In this document: positions 1 to 8,394 of the stretch, piece by piece
Layout: each line of letters begins with the position of its first letter
Numbering within the stretch: the stretch's first letter is position 1
Source of the DNA: an uncultured Clostridia bacterium
GTDB lineage: Bacteria > Bacillota > Clostridia > Christensenellales > QALW01
Direction: 5' to 3'
Assembly (NCBI GenBank): GCA_934465535.1
Contig: CAKSKV010000006.1
Coordinates: 1-64,000 of the forward strand
Length of the DNA stretch: 64,000 nt
Translations under genes and position numbers: made by a program
Notes under the pieces: model-generated
Databases searched by the model: none
What the model saw: only the letters and a program-made list of their open reading frames with translations
Told to the model about the DNA's origin: nothing

Positions 1-132
1 CAGCAGCGCGGCGACCGTCCGCAGGGTGCATATCAGCAGCGCGGCGACCGTCCGCAGGGTGCATATCAGCAGCGCGGTGACCGTCCGCAGGGTGCATATC
101 AGCAGCGCGGTGACCGTCCGCAGGGCGCGCGC
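1..132 (+). repeat. 33-bp in-frame tandem repeat, four copies, inside infB
   Basis: Four direct repeats of 33 bp (1-33, 34-66, 67-99, 100-132) encode the 11-residue unit QQRGDRPQGAY. Copies 1-3 differ only by a C/T at one codon and copy 4 diverges at its last codons. The array touches the window edge and may continue upstream. It lies in the disordered N-terminal linker of IF-2. Confidence 0.97.
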
Positions 133-2124
133 GGCGGCTATCAGAAGCCGGCAGCCGCTGTATTTGAGCCGCCCATGGAGAAGGAGCGCGTAAGCAATTA
201 CGATCCTAATAAAAAAATGTATCGCAATACCCGCGATAATGAAAAGAAGACTCCGAACAAGCGCGACCTTGCCCGTCAGCAGAGCAGGATGGGCGTGGAT
301 GACGATGTGTGGCGCGGCAAAAAGAAAAAGAAGGAAAGCGCCCAGTCCAAAATGGAGCCTATCAAGATAGAATATGCCGTGATGACCACCGAGGAGATCA
401 GCATAAAGGATTTGAGCGAAAAGCTGGGTAAGCCGGCGGCGGATATCATCAAGAAGCTGTTTATGCTGGGCATAATGGCCACAATAAACAATGAGGTGGA
501 TTACGACACTGCGGCTCTTGTGGCCACGGATTACGGCATAGAGCTGGAGCAGAAGATAGCCAAGACCTTTGAGGAAACCATGACGGATGCCGATGAGGAA
601 TCCGAGGGCGACAACAACGAGGAGCGTCCGCCTATCGTTACCATCATGGGTCATGTTGACCACGGTAAAACCAGTCTGCTGGATGCAATACGCAACACAA
701 ATGTTACTGCACACGAGGCGGGCGGTATAACACAGCACATAGGCGCCTATACTGTGGAGCACAACGGCAGGAAGATAACCTTCCTTGATACTCCGGGACA
801 TGAGGCGTTTACCTCCATGCGTGCCCGCGGCGCACAGGTGACCGATATTGCCATTTTGGTGGTGGCGGCGGACGACGGCGTTATGCCGCAGACAATCGAA
901 GCCATAAACCATGCTCAGGCTGCCAATGTGCCGATCATAGTGGCTATAAACAAAATGGATAAGCCGGGTGCGAACCCGGACCGCGTAAAGCAGGAGCTTA
1001 CAAACAACGGCATCGTTCCCGAGGAGTGGGGCGGAGACGCTATTATCGTTCCGGTTTCCGCGCTTAAGGGCGAGGGTATCGACAATCTGCTTGAGATGAT
1101 TCTTCTGGTGGCGGATGTGAACCAGTATAAGGCGAATTCCTCCAAAAAGGCGCGCGGCGCTATCATTGAGGCGCGGCTGGACAAGGGCCGCGGACCGGTA
1201 GCCACGGTGCTCATTCAGAACGGTACGCTTCGTGTGGGCGATACGATAGTTGCGGGTACGGCCTTCGGACATGTGCGCGCAATGATGGATGATAAGGGAC
1301 GCCGCGTGCAGAGCGCCGGCCCCAGTATGCCGGTAGAGGTGCTTGGCTTCAACGATGTTCCCGAGGCGGGAGACCGTCTGTATGTGACGGAGGATGACAA
1401 GCTCTCAAGGCTTGTGGCGCAGGAGCGCAAAGACAAGATAAAGGCGGAGCAGATAAAAGCGCGCAGCAAGGCATCGCTGGATGATCTGTTCAATCAGATA
1501 CAGGACGGCTCGGTCAAGGAGCTTAACCTTATTGTCAAGGCAGATGTTCAGGGCAGCGTAGAGGCGGTTAAGCAGGCGCTTGAAAAGCTTTCAAACGATA
1601 AGGTCAAGGTAAAGGTTATCCACGGCGCGGTGGGCGCGATAAAGGAATCGGATGTTATTCTGGCGGCCGCCTCCAATGCGATAATCATCGGCTTTAATGT
1701 CCGCCCCGACAGCATGGCAAGCGCCGCTGCGGAGCGGGAAGAAGTGGATATGCGCATGTACCGCGTTATCTACAATGCCATTGAGGATGTTCAGGCGGCA
1801 ATGAACGGCATGCTGGATCCGGAATTCAAGGAAACCGTAATAGGCCATGCCGAGATACGCGAGACCTTTAAGGTGCCGGGCGTGGGAGTAATAGCGGGAA
1901 GCTATGTTACGGACGGCTCCATTCAGCGCAACGCGGGAATACGCCTGCTGCGTGACAACATTGTAATTCACGAGGGCAAGATTTCCTCTCTTAAGCGTTT
2001 CAAGGACGATGTCAAAGAGGTCAACGCCGGCTACGAATGCGGCGTAGGCATTGAAAACTACAACGATATCAAGCAGGGCGATGTCTTCGAGGCGTTTATC
2101 ATGGAGCAGATAAAGAATGTCTGA
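1..2124 (+). CDS. infB: translation initiation factor IF-2, 5'-truncated by the window edge
   Basis: IF-2 is the GTPase that places initiator tRNA on the 30S subunit and drives subunit joining. The frame is open from base 1, so the true start lies upstream; 707 residues are visible. The order is a Gln/Arg/Gly repeat linker (nt 1-132), a lysine-rich stretch, the IF2_N domain (ISIKDLSEKLGKPAADIIKK), then the G domain with G1 GHVDHGKT (about nt 655), G3 DTPGHEAF (about nt 790), G4 NKMD (about nt 950), domains II/III and a C-terminal IF2-C domain ending at TGA 2122-2124. The downstream genes rbfA, nrnA, truB and ribF give the classic nusA-infB operon order of Bacillota. The first ATG of the visible frame (175) is internal, not a start. 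Confidence 0.98.
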   Translation, partial: QQRGDRPQGAYQQRGDRPQGAYQQRGDRPQGAYQQRGDRPQGARGGYQKPAAAVFEPPMEKERVSNYDPNKKMYRNTRDNEKKTPNKRDLARQQSRMGVDDDVWRGKKKKKESAQSKMEPIKIEYAVMTTEEISIKDLSEKLGKPAADIIKKLFMLGIMATINNEVDYDTAALVATDYGIELEQKIAKTFEETMTDADEESEGDNNEERPPIVTIMGHVDHGKTSLLDAIRNTNVTAHEAGGITQHIGAYTVEHNGRKITFLDTPGHEAFTSMRARGAQVTDIAILVVAADDGVMPQTIEAINHAQAANVPIIVAINKMDKPGANPDRVKQELTNNGIVPEEWGGDAIIVPVSALKGEGIDNLLEMILLVADVNQYKANSSKKARGAIIEARLDKGRGPVATVLIQNGTLRVGDTIVAGTAFGHVRAMMDDKGRRVQSAGPSMPVEVLGFNDVPEAGDRLYVTEDDKLSRLVAQERKDKIKAEQIKARSKASLDDLFNQIQDGSVKELNLIVKADVQGSVEAVKQALEKLSNDKVKVKVIHGAVGAIKESDVILAAASNAIIIGFNVRPDSMASAAAEREEVDMRMYRVIYNAIEDVQAAMNGMLDPEFKETVIGHAEIRETFKVPGVGVIAGSYVTDGSIQRNAGIRLLRDNIVIHEGKISSLKRFKDDVKEVNAGYECGVGIENYNDIKQGDVFEAFIMEQIKNV

Positions 2125-2180
2125 TGCCCGGTAGGGACGCCGCTTTGCAGCGGAAAAAGAACGGAGACGGAGAGCATAAA

Positions 2181-2561
2181 ATGTCATCAAACAGAGCCGA
2201 CAGGATCGGCATGGAAATACACAGGGCGCTGGCAGAGGTGCTGCGCGAGGATATAAGCGATCCGCGCGTAAGCACCATGTGCTCCGTGGTGCGAACGGAG
2301 CTTTCAAAAGACCTGATGTACTGCAAGGCTTATATCAGCGTATACGGCACGCAGCAGGAGCAGGAGGAAACATTTTCCGCGCTTATAAAGGCTACGCCGT
2401 TTATAAGGCATCAGCTGGGAAGCAGGCTCAGAATACGGAAAATGCCGGAGCTTAAACTTGTTCCGGATGATTCCATTGCATACAGCGTGCGCATAGGGCA
2501 GCTTATCGATCAGATAAACACACAACGCGGCAGCGACCCAAAGGAAGGTGAACAGGGGTGA
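2181..2561 (+). CDS. rbfA: 30S ribosome-binding factor A
   Basis: RbfA binds the small subunit and helps late 16S rRNA 5' end maturation. The 126-aa product begins MSSNRADRIGMEIHRALAEV, the usual RbfA opening, and has the KH-like fold pattern with DPRVS followed by an alternating beta/alpha region and the ending IRKMPELKLVPDDS. I chose ATG 2181 (preceded by GGAGACGGAGAG) over an in-frame ATG at 2124 that overlaps the infB stop, because the added N-terminus would be unlike the family. It sits 56 bp after infB and overlaps the probable ribosome-loading region of the next gene, so it is part of the same operon. Confidence 0.95.
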   Translation: MSSNRADRIGMEIHRALAEVLREDISDPRVSTMCSVVRTELSKDLMYCKAYISVYGTQQEQEETFSALIKATPFIRHQLGSRLRIRKMPELKLVPDDSIAYSVRIGQLIDQINTQRGSDPKEGEQG

Positions 2562-2565
2562 GGCT

Positions 2566-3597
2566 ATGCTTCACCCCGTTTTGATTATGGATACTTCGCT
2601 TACACGCCTTGCACAGGCTATAAGAGAAATTGAGAACTTTGTGCTGATAATGCATATATCGCCGGACGGCGACACGGCGGGCAGCGCGGCGGCGCTGTGC
2701 CGTATTCTTAAAAATATGGGCAAGAGCTGCCGTGTTTTTTGCCGGGACGGACTTCCGGCCTCGCTGGATGTGCTGAAAAACGAAACGGAAGAGTTCGTTT
2801 TCGGGCTGATTAACCCGGAAGAAGCGGGAGTAATACCGGAAAAAACGGCGGCCATTGCCGTGGATTGCGCAGATGCGGGCAGAATGGGAGAATATGCCGC
2901 CCTGTTTGAAAAGTGTACCTTTCGTTTTGTGATAGATCATCACAAAACAAACACGGGCTTTGGCGATATATCCTTTATACGGTCTTATCCGGCGACGGCG
3001 CAGCTAATAATGGAGCTTGCGGATGAGCTTGGCGCGCACCTTGATGCAAATACGGCAAAATGCCTGTATGTTGCTTTTCTTACCGATACCGGCAGGTTTG
3101 CATACAGCGGCGTAACGGAACAGACAATGCGTGCCGCAGGCAGACTTTACGGCTTTGGGATAGATACGGCGGATATAGCAAGGCAGCTGTTTTCGGTGCG
3201 GACGCTGAGCAAGACAAAGCTGCTGGGCAGGGCGTTGGAGCTTCTGGAAACCGCTTTTGACGGCAGAGCGTGCATGATATTTATGAACCATGAGCAATAC
3301 GCGCCCTTTGATACCGAGGATTGCGACAATGACGGCATAGTTAACTATGCGCTGGATGTGAAGGGGTGCGAGATAGCCGTTTTTGCACATGAACGCGAAA
3401 AGGGGCTGACAAAGGTGAGCCTGCGTTCTGCCGGGAGGGCGGATGTTTCGCGCATCGCGCAGGCCTTCGGCGGCGGAGGCCATACATTGGCGGCGGGGTG
3501 CTGTATTGAGGGGGATTTTGAAAATGTGCCTTCGAAGCTTATGCAGCGGATAAAAGCTGCGTTGGAGGCGCTGCCGGAGGAAAACAGCGGGGCTTAA
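2566..3597 (+). CDS. nrnA: DHH-family phosphoesterase, NrnA-type nanoRNase/pAp phosphatase
   Basis: NrnA degrades 2-5 nt RNA leftovers and dephosphorylates 3'-phosphoadenosine 5'-phosphate; related DHH proteins hydrolyse pApA. The metal ligands are visible: HISPDGDT near the N-terminus, AVDCADAGRMG, the family-defining VIDHHKTN, AFLTDTGRFAYSG, and the DHHA1 glycine motif AFGGGGHTLAAG at the C-terminus. Length (343 aa) is close to B. subtilis NrnA. ATG 2566 follows AGGGGTGAGG; an in-frame GTG at 2548 overlapping rbfA is possible but poorly spaced. Position between rbfA and truB is conserved in Bacillota. Its 3' end is part of a 21-bp tandem duplication. Whether it prefers nanoRNA, pAp or a cyclic dinucleotide product is not decidable here. 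Confidence 0.9.
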   Translation: MLHPVLIMDTSLTRLAQAIREIENFVLIMHISPDGDTAGSAAALCRILKNMGKSCRVFCRDGLPASLDVLKNETEEFVFGLINPEEAGVIPEKTAAIAVDCADAGRMGEYAALFEKCTFRFVIDHHKTNTGFGDISFIRSYPATAQLIMELADELGAHLDANTAKCLYVAFLTDTGRFAYSGVTEQTMRAAGRLYGFGIDTADIARQLFSVRTLSKTKLLGRALELLETAFDGRACMIFMNHEQYAPFDTEDCDNDGIVNYALDVKGCEIAVFAHEREKGLTKVSLRSAGRADVSRIAQAFGGGGHTLAAGCCIEGDFENVPSKLMQRIKAALEALPEENSGA

Positions 3598-3622
3598 AGA
3601 TAAAACAGCGGGGCTTAAAGAT
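3581..3622 (+). repeat. perfect 21-bp tandem duplication at the nrnA/truB junction
   Basis: Bases 3581-3601 and 3602-3622 are identical (AAAACAGCGGGGCTTAAAGA plus T). The first copy carries the last codons and TAA stop of nrnA, the second supplies the ribosome-binding region and first two bases of the truB start codon. Confidence 0.97.
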
Positions 3623-4556
3623 GATAAACGGAATAATTAATGTATATAAAGAGCCGGGGTGGACCTCAAGCGATGTTGTGGTTAAGCTGCGGCATATACT
3701 GGGCTGCCGCAGGGTGGGACACACGGGAACGCTGGACCCCATGGCAAGCGGAGTTCTGCCGGTGTGCGTTGGGGAAGCAACGCAGCTTTCCGACTATATA
3801 ATGGACAAGCGGAAAACATACACGGCGGGCTTTTTGCCGGGGCTTGTTACCGATACGCAGGATGTAACGGGGAATGTGCTGCAAAGGCAGGAATGCAATG
3901 TGACTTTGGAGCAGCTGCAAGGCGTGCTGGAGGGCTTCAGAGGCGAGCTTATGCAGGTGCCGCCGATGTATTCGGCAGTTAAGCACAACGGGAAAAAGCT
4001 CTACGAGCTGGCGCGTCAGGGGCGTGAGGTGGAGCGGAAGGCACGCAGCATAACCGTATACTCCATTGAAGTAAAACAGGCGGGCGAGGGCTTTTTGCTG
4101 CGTATTGAGTGCTCAAAGGGCACATATGTGCGCACTCTGTGCCACGACATAGGTGCTGCGTTGGGGACGGGGGGCTGCATGAGCTCCCTTGAGAGGACAG
4201 CCTGTGACGATTTCACGACGGACAGCGCCCTTACGGTGGGTGCGATAGAAGCCATGGTACGCGGCGGCGATTTTTCCTTTATTCTGCCGCCGGAGAGTGC
4301 TGTTATGAAATATCCGGCTGTGGAAATAGAAAAAAGCTTTGCTTTTCATTTTTTGAACGGACTGGATGCTGACCGGCGCAGGTTTGCCTGCGGTGGTGAA
4401 TATCCCGGGGAGGGTGCAGTCGTGCGGGTGCGGCTGTGCGGCAGCTTCTGCGCAATGGGAAGGATAAAAAACGGCATGCTGCACATGCAGAACCGCTTTA
4501 TGACCCCGGAGCAGGCAAGGAGCATTGCAGGTGCAAAAGGAGAAACCGATGTTTGA
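3621..4556 (+). CDS. truB: tRNA pseudouridine(55) synthase
   Basis: TruB converts U55 of the T-loop of tRNAs to pseudouridine. The 311-aa protein starts MINGIINVYKEPGWTSSDVV and has the catalytic Asp in GHTGTLDPMASGVLPVCVG, the PMYSAVKHNGKKLYELAR motif, and the RIECSKGTYVRTLCHDIG motif. A C-terminal PUA-like region follows. The start ATG 3621 uses GGGGCTTAAAG from the second copy of a 21-bp duplication as its weak ribosome binding site. Its end overlaps ribF by 8 bp, giving translational coupling. Confidence 0.97.
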   Translation: MINGIINVYKEPGWTSSDVVVKLRHILGCRRVGHTGTLDPMASGVLPVCVGEATQLSDYIMDKRKTYTAGFLPGLVTDTQDVTGNVLQRQECNVTLEQLQGVLEGFRGELMQVPPMYSAVKHNGKKLYELARQGREVERKARSITVYSIEVKQAGEGFLLRIECSKGTYVRTLCHDIGAALGTGGCMSSLERTACDDFTTDSALTVGAIEAMVRGGDFSFILPPESAVMKYPAVEIEKSFAFHFLNGLDADRRRFACGGEYPGEGAVVRVRLCGSFCAMGRIKNGMLHMQNRFMTPEQARSIAGAKGETDV

Positions 4557-5514
4557 AATAAATGACGCCCGCCTTTACGGGCTGCCCGCAAAGCGACAGA
4601 TGCCGTGCGGGATGGAGGGAAGACGCCCCGCGCTGCTGCTTGGAACCTTTGACGGGGTGCATGCGGGGCACAGATCGCTTATAGAAAAGGGCAGAGAGCT
4701 GGAAAAGGCGGGAATGTACCCCCTTGCCGTGCTGTTTTCTCAGCATCCGGCAAAGGTGTTGGGACGCAGCGTAAGCCTTCTGAATACGCAAAAGGAGAGG
4801 GAAGAACTTATACGCTACTGCGGCGCAAGGTGCGAATATATAGATTTTACGACCCGGCTTGCTTCAATGCCGGCGGAGGAGTATGTCCGGATGCTTTGCG
4901 AGCGCTTTAAGCCCGGCGCAATAATCGTGGGCAGAAACCATACTTTCGGAAGGGATGCGGCCGGCACGCCGGCAACCTTGGCCGCCTTGCGGGAGGAATA
5001 CGGCTTTAGGCTTTATGTAATGCCGGGGGTCAGCTGGCAGGGGGAAACCGTAAGCAGCACGCGCATACGCGATTGCATACGGCAGGGCGATACGGATTCG
5101 GCCAAAGCTATGCTGGGGTACGATTACGGCTTTTGCGGACAGGTGCAAAAGGGGAGGCATATCGGCACCTCTCTCGGCTTTCCCACCGCCAACATTGAAT
5201 TTCCGGAGGACAAGATCAGTCCGCCGGACGGGGTGTACTGCGTAAGCGTAAATATCGAAGGGAAACGGCACGGCGGAATAATGAATATCGGCATGAGGCC
5301 GACCTTTGATAACGGCAGAGACAGAACATATGAATGTAATATATTCTCCTGCAGCGATGGACTGTACGGCAGGGAACTGGAGGTGCGCATATTAAAAAGG
5401 CTCAGAGGAGAAATACGCTTTGCTTCGCCGCAGGCACTGAAGGAGCAGATAGAGCGGGATGCCGCGGTGGCTGCGGCATATTTCAAGACGCTTGATTATA
5501 CGCTGATATTCTGA
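4549..5514 (+). CDS. ribF: bifunctional riboflavin kinase / FAD synthetase
   Basis: RibF phosphorylates riboflavin to FMN and adenylates FMN to FAD. The N-terminal FAD synthetase half has LGTFDGVHAGHRSLI (the nucleotidyl-transferase HxGH-type motif) and SSTRIRDCIRQGD; the C-terminal flavokinase half has GTSLGFPTANIEFPEDKISPP, GGIMNIGMRPTFD and the conserved E of YGRELEV. Length is 321 aa, as usual. ATG 4549 is chosen because AAGGAG lies at 4536-4541; the longer in-frame ATG 4525 has no site. The start overlaps the truB stop (ATGTTTGA). This closes the infB-rbfA-nrnA-truB-ribF run before the rpsO promoter. Confidence 0.96.
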   Translation: MFEINDARLYGLPAKRQMPCGMEGRRPALLLGTFDGVHAGHRSLIEKGRELEKAGMYPLAVLFSQHPAKVLGRSVSLLNTQKEREELIRYCGARCEYIDFTTRLASMPAEEYVRMLCERFKPGAIIVGRNHTFGRDAAGTPATLAALREEYGFRLYVMPGVSWQGETVSSTRIRDCIRQGDTDSAKAMLGYDYGFCGQVQKGRHIGTSLGFPTANIEFPEDKISPPDGVYCVSVNIEGKRHGGIMNIGMRPTFDNGRDRTYECNIFSCSDGLYGRELEVRILKRLRGEIRFASPQALKEQIERDAAVAAAYFKTLDYTLIF

Positions 5515-5661
5515 TGTGCGCTGACATTCTGAGCGGTAAAAACCTTAAAAACGATGAAAGTAACGGCACGGCGCATTTTGGAATTGCATGTAAAAGCGCT
5601 GCGCGGGCGCGGCAAAAATGCGCAGCAGACTAATAATACGGGGACAATTTCAAAAATAATC
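5515..5661. other. ribF-rpsO spacer, upstream part
   Basis: No gene is supported here. The only structure I see is an inverted repeat with 9-bp arms GCGCATTTT (5571-5579) and AAAATGCGC (5615-5623). An open frame from 5554 to 5805 has no family resemblance and runs through the rpsO promoter and leader, so I do not call it. Confidence 0.5.
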
Positions 5662-5690
5662 TTTACAAATAAATATTCTTATGCTACAAT
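5662..5690 (+). promoter_or_regulatory. sigma-A promoter for rpsO-pnp
   Basis: TTTACA (5662-5667), 17-bp spacer, TACAAT (5685-5690) with an extended TG at 5682. Transcription should start near 5697, leaving a leader of about 100 nt before rpsO. Confidence 0.85.
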
Positions 5691-5699
5691 AACAGTGTT

Positions 5700-5784
5700 T
5701 CCGTGGCCTTTTGCTAAGGGGCGCGTTTCTCCTAACGACCGGCCTTGGCTTTCGGCGGCCGGAAGCTATAAAAATTTTATTATA
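5700..5784 (+). promoter_or_regulatory. candidate S15 autoregulatory leader
   Basis: The transcribed leader contains two potential hairpins: GCCTT-TTGCT-AAGGGGC near 5706-5722 and CCGGCC ... GGCCGG around 5740-5762, followed by an A/U-rich strand and the rpsO ribosome binding site. Ribosomal protein S15 is known to repress its own mRNA in several bacteria through leader structures of differing shape. Assignment here is inference from position and pairing only. Confidence 0.45.
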
Positions 5785-5797
5785 AGGAGGTGCTGTA

Positions 5798-6061
5798 ATG
5801 GATAAGGCAAGAAAGGCGGAGATCATCGAGGCCTACAAGCTCCATGACGGCGATACGGGTTCACCCGAGGTTCAGATTGCGATTCTCAGCGATCGCATCA
5901 GTCATCTGACCGAGCATCTTAAGGTTCATAAAAAGGACCAGCATTCAAGACGCGGCCTGTTTATGATGGTAGGTCAGCGCAGAGGCTTGCTTAACTATCT
6001 CAAGAGCATTGATATCGAGAGATACAGAGCTATCGTGGAGAAGCTGGGTCTGAGAAGATAA
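5798..6061 (+). CDS. rpsO: 30S ribosomal protein S15
   Basis: S15 is a primary 16S rRNA binder of the platform. The 87-aa product has the family signature GDTGSPEVQIAILSDRI, LKVHKKDQHSRRGL and LLNYLKSIDIERYRAIVEKLGLRR. The start follows a strong AAGGAGG at 5782-5788. Its own promoter and a possible control leader lie upstream, and a weak terminator separates it from pnp, the usual rpsO-pnp arrangement. Confidence 0.98.
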   Translation: MDKARKAEIIEAYKLHDGDTGSPEVQIAILSDRISHLTEHLKVHKKDQHSRRGLFMMVGQRRGLLNYLKSIDIERYRAIVEKLGLRR

Positions 6062-6068
6062 CAGCGTA

Positions 6069-6105
6069 GGCGGAGTGTTTTGACAGTCCGCCTTTCCCAT
6101 TTTTA
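6069..6105 (+). terminator. partial terminator or processing hairpin between rpsO and pnp
   Basis: GGCGGA (6069-6074) pairs with TCCGCC (6087-6092), followed by TTTCCCATTTTT. The six-pair stem and broken T-run suggest incomplete termination, allowing read-through to pnp. Confidence 0.55.
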
Positions 6106-6155
6106 GAATACCGTTTTTTACGGATGAAAATAGATGTTGGAAACGAGGTAATGTG

Positions 6156-8246
6156 ATGGAACACAGGATATTCAAAACAGAATTTGCCGGCCGTGAGCTG
6201 TCCGTTGAAGTGGGCAGATACGCCGAGCAGGCAAACGGTCATTGCGTTGTACGCTGCGGCGATACGGCGGTTATGGTCAATGTAACCATGTCAAAGGCAC
6301 CCAGAGAGGGAATGGATTTCTTCCCGCTGAGCGTGGAGTTTGAGGAAAAACAGTATTCCGTAGGCAAGATTCCCGGCGGCTTTATTCGCAGAGAGGGCCG
6401 TCCCTCCGAAAAGGCAATACTGACCTCCCGTCTTATTGACCGTCCGATACGCCCGCTTTTCCCCAAGGGATTTTATAACGATGTTCAGGTAGTGGCTACG
6501 GCTATGTCCGTGGACAATAATATTCCCCCGGATATTTACGCCATGATCGGCTCGTCGGTTGCTTTGTCAATATCCGATATTCCCTTTGCCGGACCTACCG
6601 GCAGCGTTACCGTGGGGCTTATAGACGGCGCATATGTTATAAACCCCGATATGGAGCAGCGGGAAAAGAGCATCCTGCACCTGACGGTTTCCGGAACAAA
6701 GGACGCCGTTATGATGGTGGAGGCGGGCGCAAAGGAAGTTACCGAGGATGAAATGCTGGAAGCCATAATGTTGGCTCATGCGGAGATCAAGAAGCTGGTG
6801 ACGTTCCAGGAAGAAATAGTGGCCGAGGTAGGCAAGGAAAAGGCCGTTATTGATTACTATAAGGTTCCCGAAGAGATACAGCAGGCTGTGCGTGAGTATG
6901 CCACCGATAAGATTGCATGGGTAATGGAATCCTTTGACCGTCATGAGCGCGATGTGCGCGAACAGCAGGTGGATGCGGAGGTGCAGGAGCATTTTGCGCA
7001 GCAGTTCCCGGATAAGGCGCGTGAGATAAGCGATTCCCTTTATGTAATCAAAAAGGAAACCATGCGCCGCAAGATAATCGACAAGGGCATACGCCCCGAC
7101 GGACGCGGCATTTTCGATGTGCGTCCCATATGGTGCGATGTGCATATGTTTGCCCGTCCTCACGGCTCAGCGGTGTTTACCCGCGGACAGACGCAGGTTA
7201 TAACCATGACCACGCTTGGCCCGCTCAACGATGCGCAGGAGCTGGACGGCATTGATGAGGCGGAGCAGAAGCGGTATATGCATCATTACAATATGCCGCC
7301 GTATTCCACCGGAGAGGCAAAGCCCATGCGCAGCCCCGGACGCCGCGAGATAGGTCACGGCGCGCTGGCGGAGCGTGCGCTGGAGCCTATGATTCCCAGC
7401 GAGGATGAATTCCCTTATGCTATTCGTCTGGTGTCGGAGGCGGTTTCCTCCAATGGCTCCACCTCCATGGCCAGCGTCTGCGGCTCCACGCTGTCTCTTA
7501 TGGACGCGGGAGTGCCGATAAAAGCGCCGGTTGCCGGTGCGGCAATGGGACTTATCAAGGATACCGAAAGCGACAAGGTGGTAGTGCTTACCGATATTCA
7601 GGGGCTTGAGGATTTCCTTGGCGATATGGACTTCAAGGTGGCGGGCACCGCAAAGGGAATTACCGCCATTCAGATGGATATTAAGATCAAGGGCATTGAT
7701 GAGCCGATACTCAAGCGCGCGTTGGCGCAGGCGCATGATGCAAGAATGTTCATTTTGGGCAAGATGCTGGCCGTTCTGGACAAGCCAAGGGCTGATGTAT
7801 CCAAATATGCGCCCAAGACCATAGTGTTCCATATCAAGACCGATAAGATCCGTGAGGTTATCGGGCCCGGCGGAAAGATGATAAACAAGATCATTGACGA
7901 AACCGGCGTCAAGATAGACATTGAGGACAGCGGCCGTGTAGTTATATACGCTGCGGATCAGGAGGCCGGTAAGAAGGCAAAGAAGATGATAGACGCCATC
8001 GCCAAGGATATCGAGGTGGGGGATGTTTATCTGGGCACGGTAGTACGCATTATGCCCTTCGGCGCCTTTGTGGAGCTGCTGCCCGGCAAGGACGGCATGG
8101 TGCATATCTCCAAGCTTGCAAAGGAGCGCGTGGAGAAGGTGGAGGATGTTGTGAATATCGGAGATCAGATAATGGTCAAGGTTATCGAGATTGACGATAA
8201 GGGCCGCGTTAACCTTTCCCGCAAGGATCTGCTGCCCGATAAATAA
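6156..8246 (+). CDS. pnp: polyribonucleotide nucleotidyltransferase (PNPase)
   Basis: PNPase phosphorolyses RNA 3' to 5' and is a core component of RNA decay. The 696-aa protein has two RNase PH domains (for example PGGFIRREGRPSEKAILTSR and FTRGQTQVITMTTLG), the all-alpha linker, a KH domain with IREVIGPGGKMINKIIDETG and a C-terminal S1 domain beginning GDVYLGTVVRIMPFGAFVEL. ATG 6156 follows GAGG (6145-6148); a GTG three bases upstream is in frame but worse spaced. It ends just before two strong terminators. Confidence 0.98.
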   Translation: MEHRIFKTEFAGRELSVEVGRYAEQANGHCVVRCGDTAVMVNVTMSKAPREGMDFFPLSVEFEEKQYSVGKIPGGFIRREGRPSEKAILTSRLIDRPIRPLFPKGFYNDVQVVATAMSVDNNIPPDIYAMIGSSVALSISDIPFAGPTGSVTVGLIDGAYVINPDMEQREKSILHLTVSGTKDAVMMVEAGAKEVTEDEMLEAIMLAHAEIKKLVTFQEEIVAEVGKEKAVIDYYKVPEEIQQAVREYATDKIAWVMESFDRHERDVREQQVDAEVQEHFAQQFPDKAREISDSLYVIKKETMRRKIIDKGIRPDGRGIFDVRPIWCDVHMFARPHGSAVFTRGQTQVITMTTLGPLNDAQELDGIDEAEQKRYMHHYNMPPYSTGEAKPMRSPGRREIGHGALAERALEPMIPSEDEFPYAIRLVSEAVSSNGSTSMASVCGSTLSLMDAGVPIKAPVAGAAMGLIKDTESDKVVVLTDIQGLEDFLGDMDFKVAGTAKGITAIQMDIKIKGIDEPILKRALAQAHDARMFILGKMLAVLDKPRADVSKYAPKTIVFHIKTDKIREVIGPGGKMINKIIDETGVKIDIEDSGRVVIYAADQEAGKKAKKMIDAIAKDIEVGDVYLGTVVRIMPFGAFVELLPGKDGMVHISKLAKERVEKVEDVVNIGDQIMVKVIEIDDKGRVNLSRKDLLPDK

Positions 8247-8261
8247 GGCATAAAAACCATT

Positions 8262-8288
8262 AAAAGACGGCTGTAAAGCCGTCTTTTT
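8262..8288 (+). terminator. intrinsic terminator of pnp
   Basis: AAAAGACGGCT (8262-8272) pairs with AGCCGTCTTTTT through a GTAA-type loop, ending in a T-run. Confidence 0.9.
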
Positions 8289-8293
8289 ACATC

Positions 8294-8333
8294 AAACGGC
8301 CGCAGAAAAAATGCTGTTTTTCTGCGGCCGTTT
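8294..8333. terminator. long hairpin between convergent genes
   Basis: A perfect 17-bp stem (8294-8310 with 8317-8333), 6-nt loop, with A-rich and T-rich ends on both strands. It can act as the terminator of the minus-strand kinase gene and as backup for pnp. Confidence 0.8.
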
Positions 8334-8394
8334 ACAAAAACTGTTTTATATTTATATTATTTTGTGCATATCGCGTAAAATATAACGGATAATA

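Noticed and set aside
1..132. Short regular repeats that could suggest a CRISPR array
   Set aside because: They are contiguous with no spacers, in frame within infB.
5554..5805. 83-codon frame between ribF and rpsO
   Set aside because: It spans the rpsO promoter, leader and ribosome site and has no family pattern.
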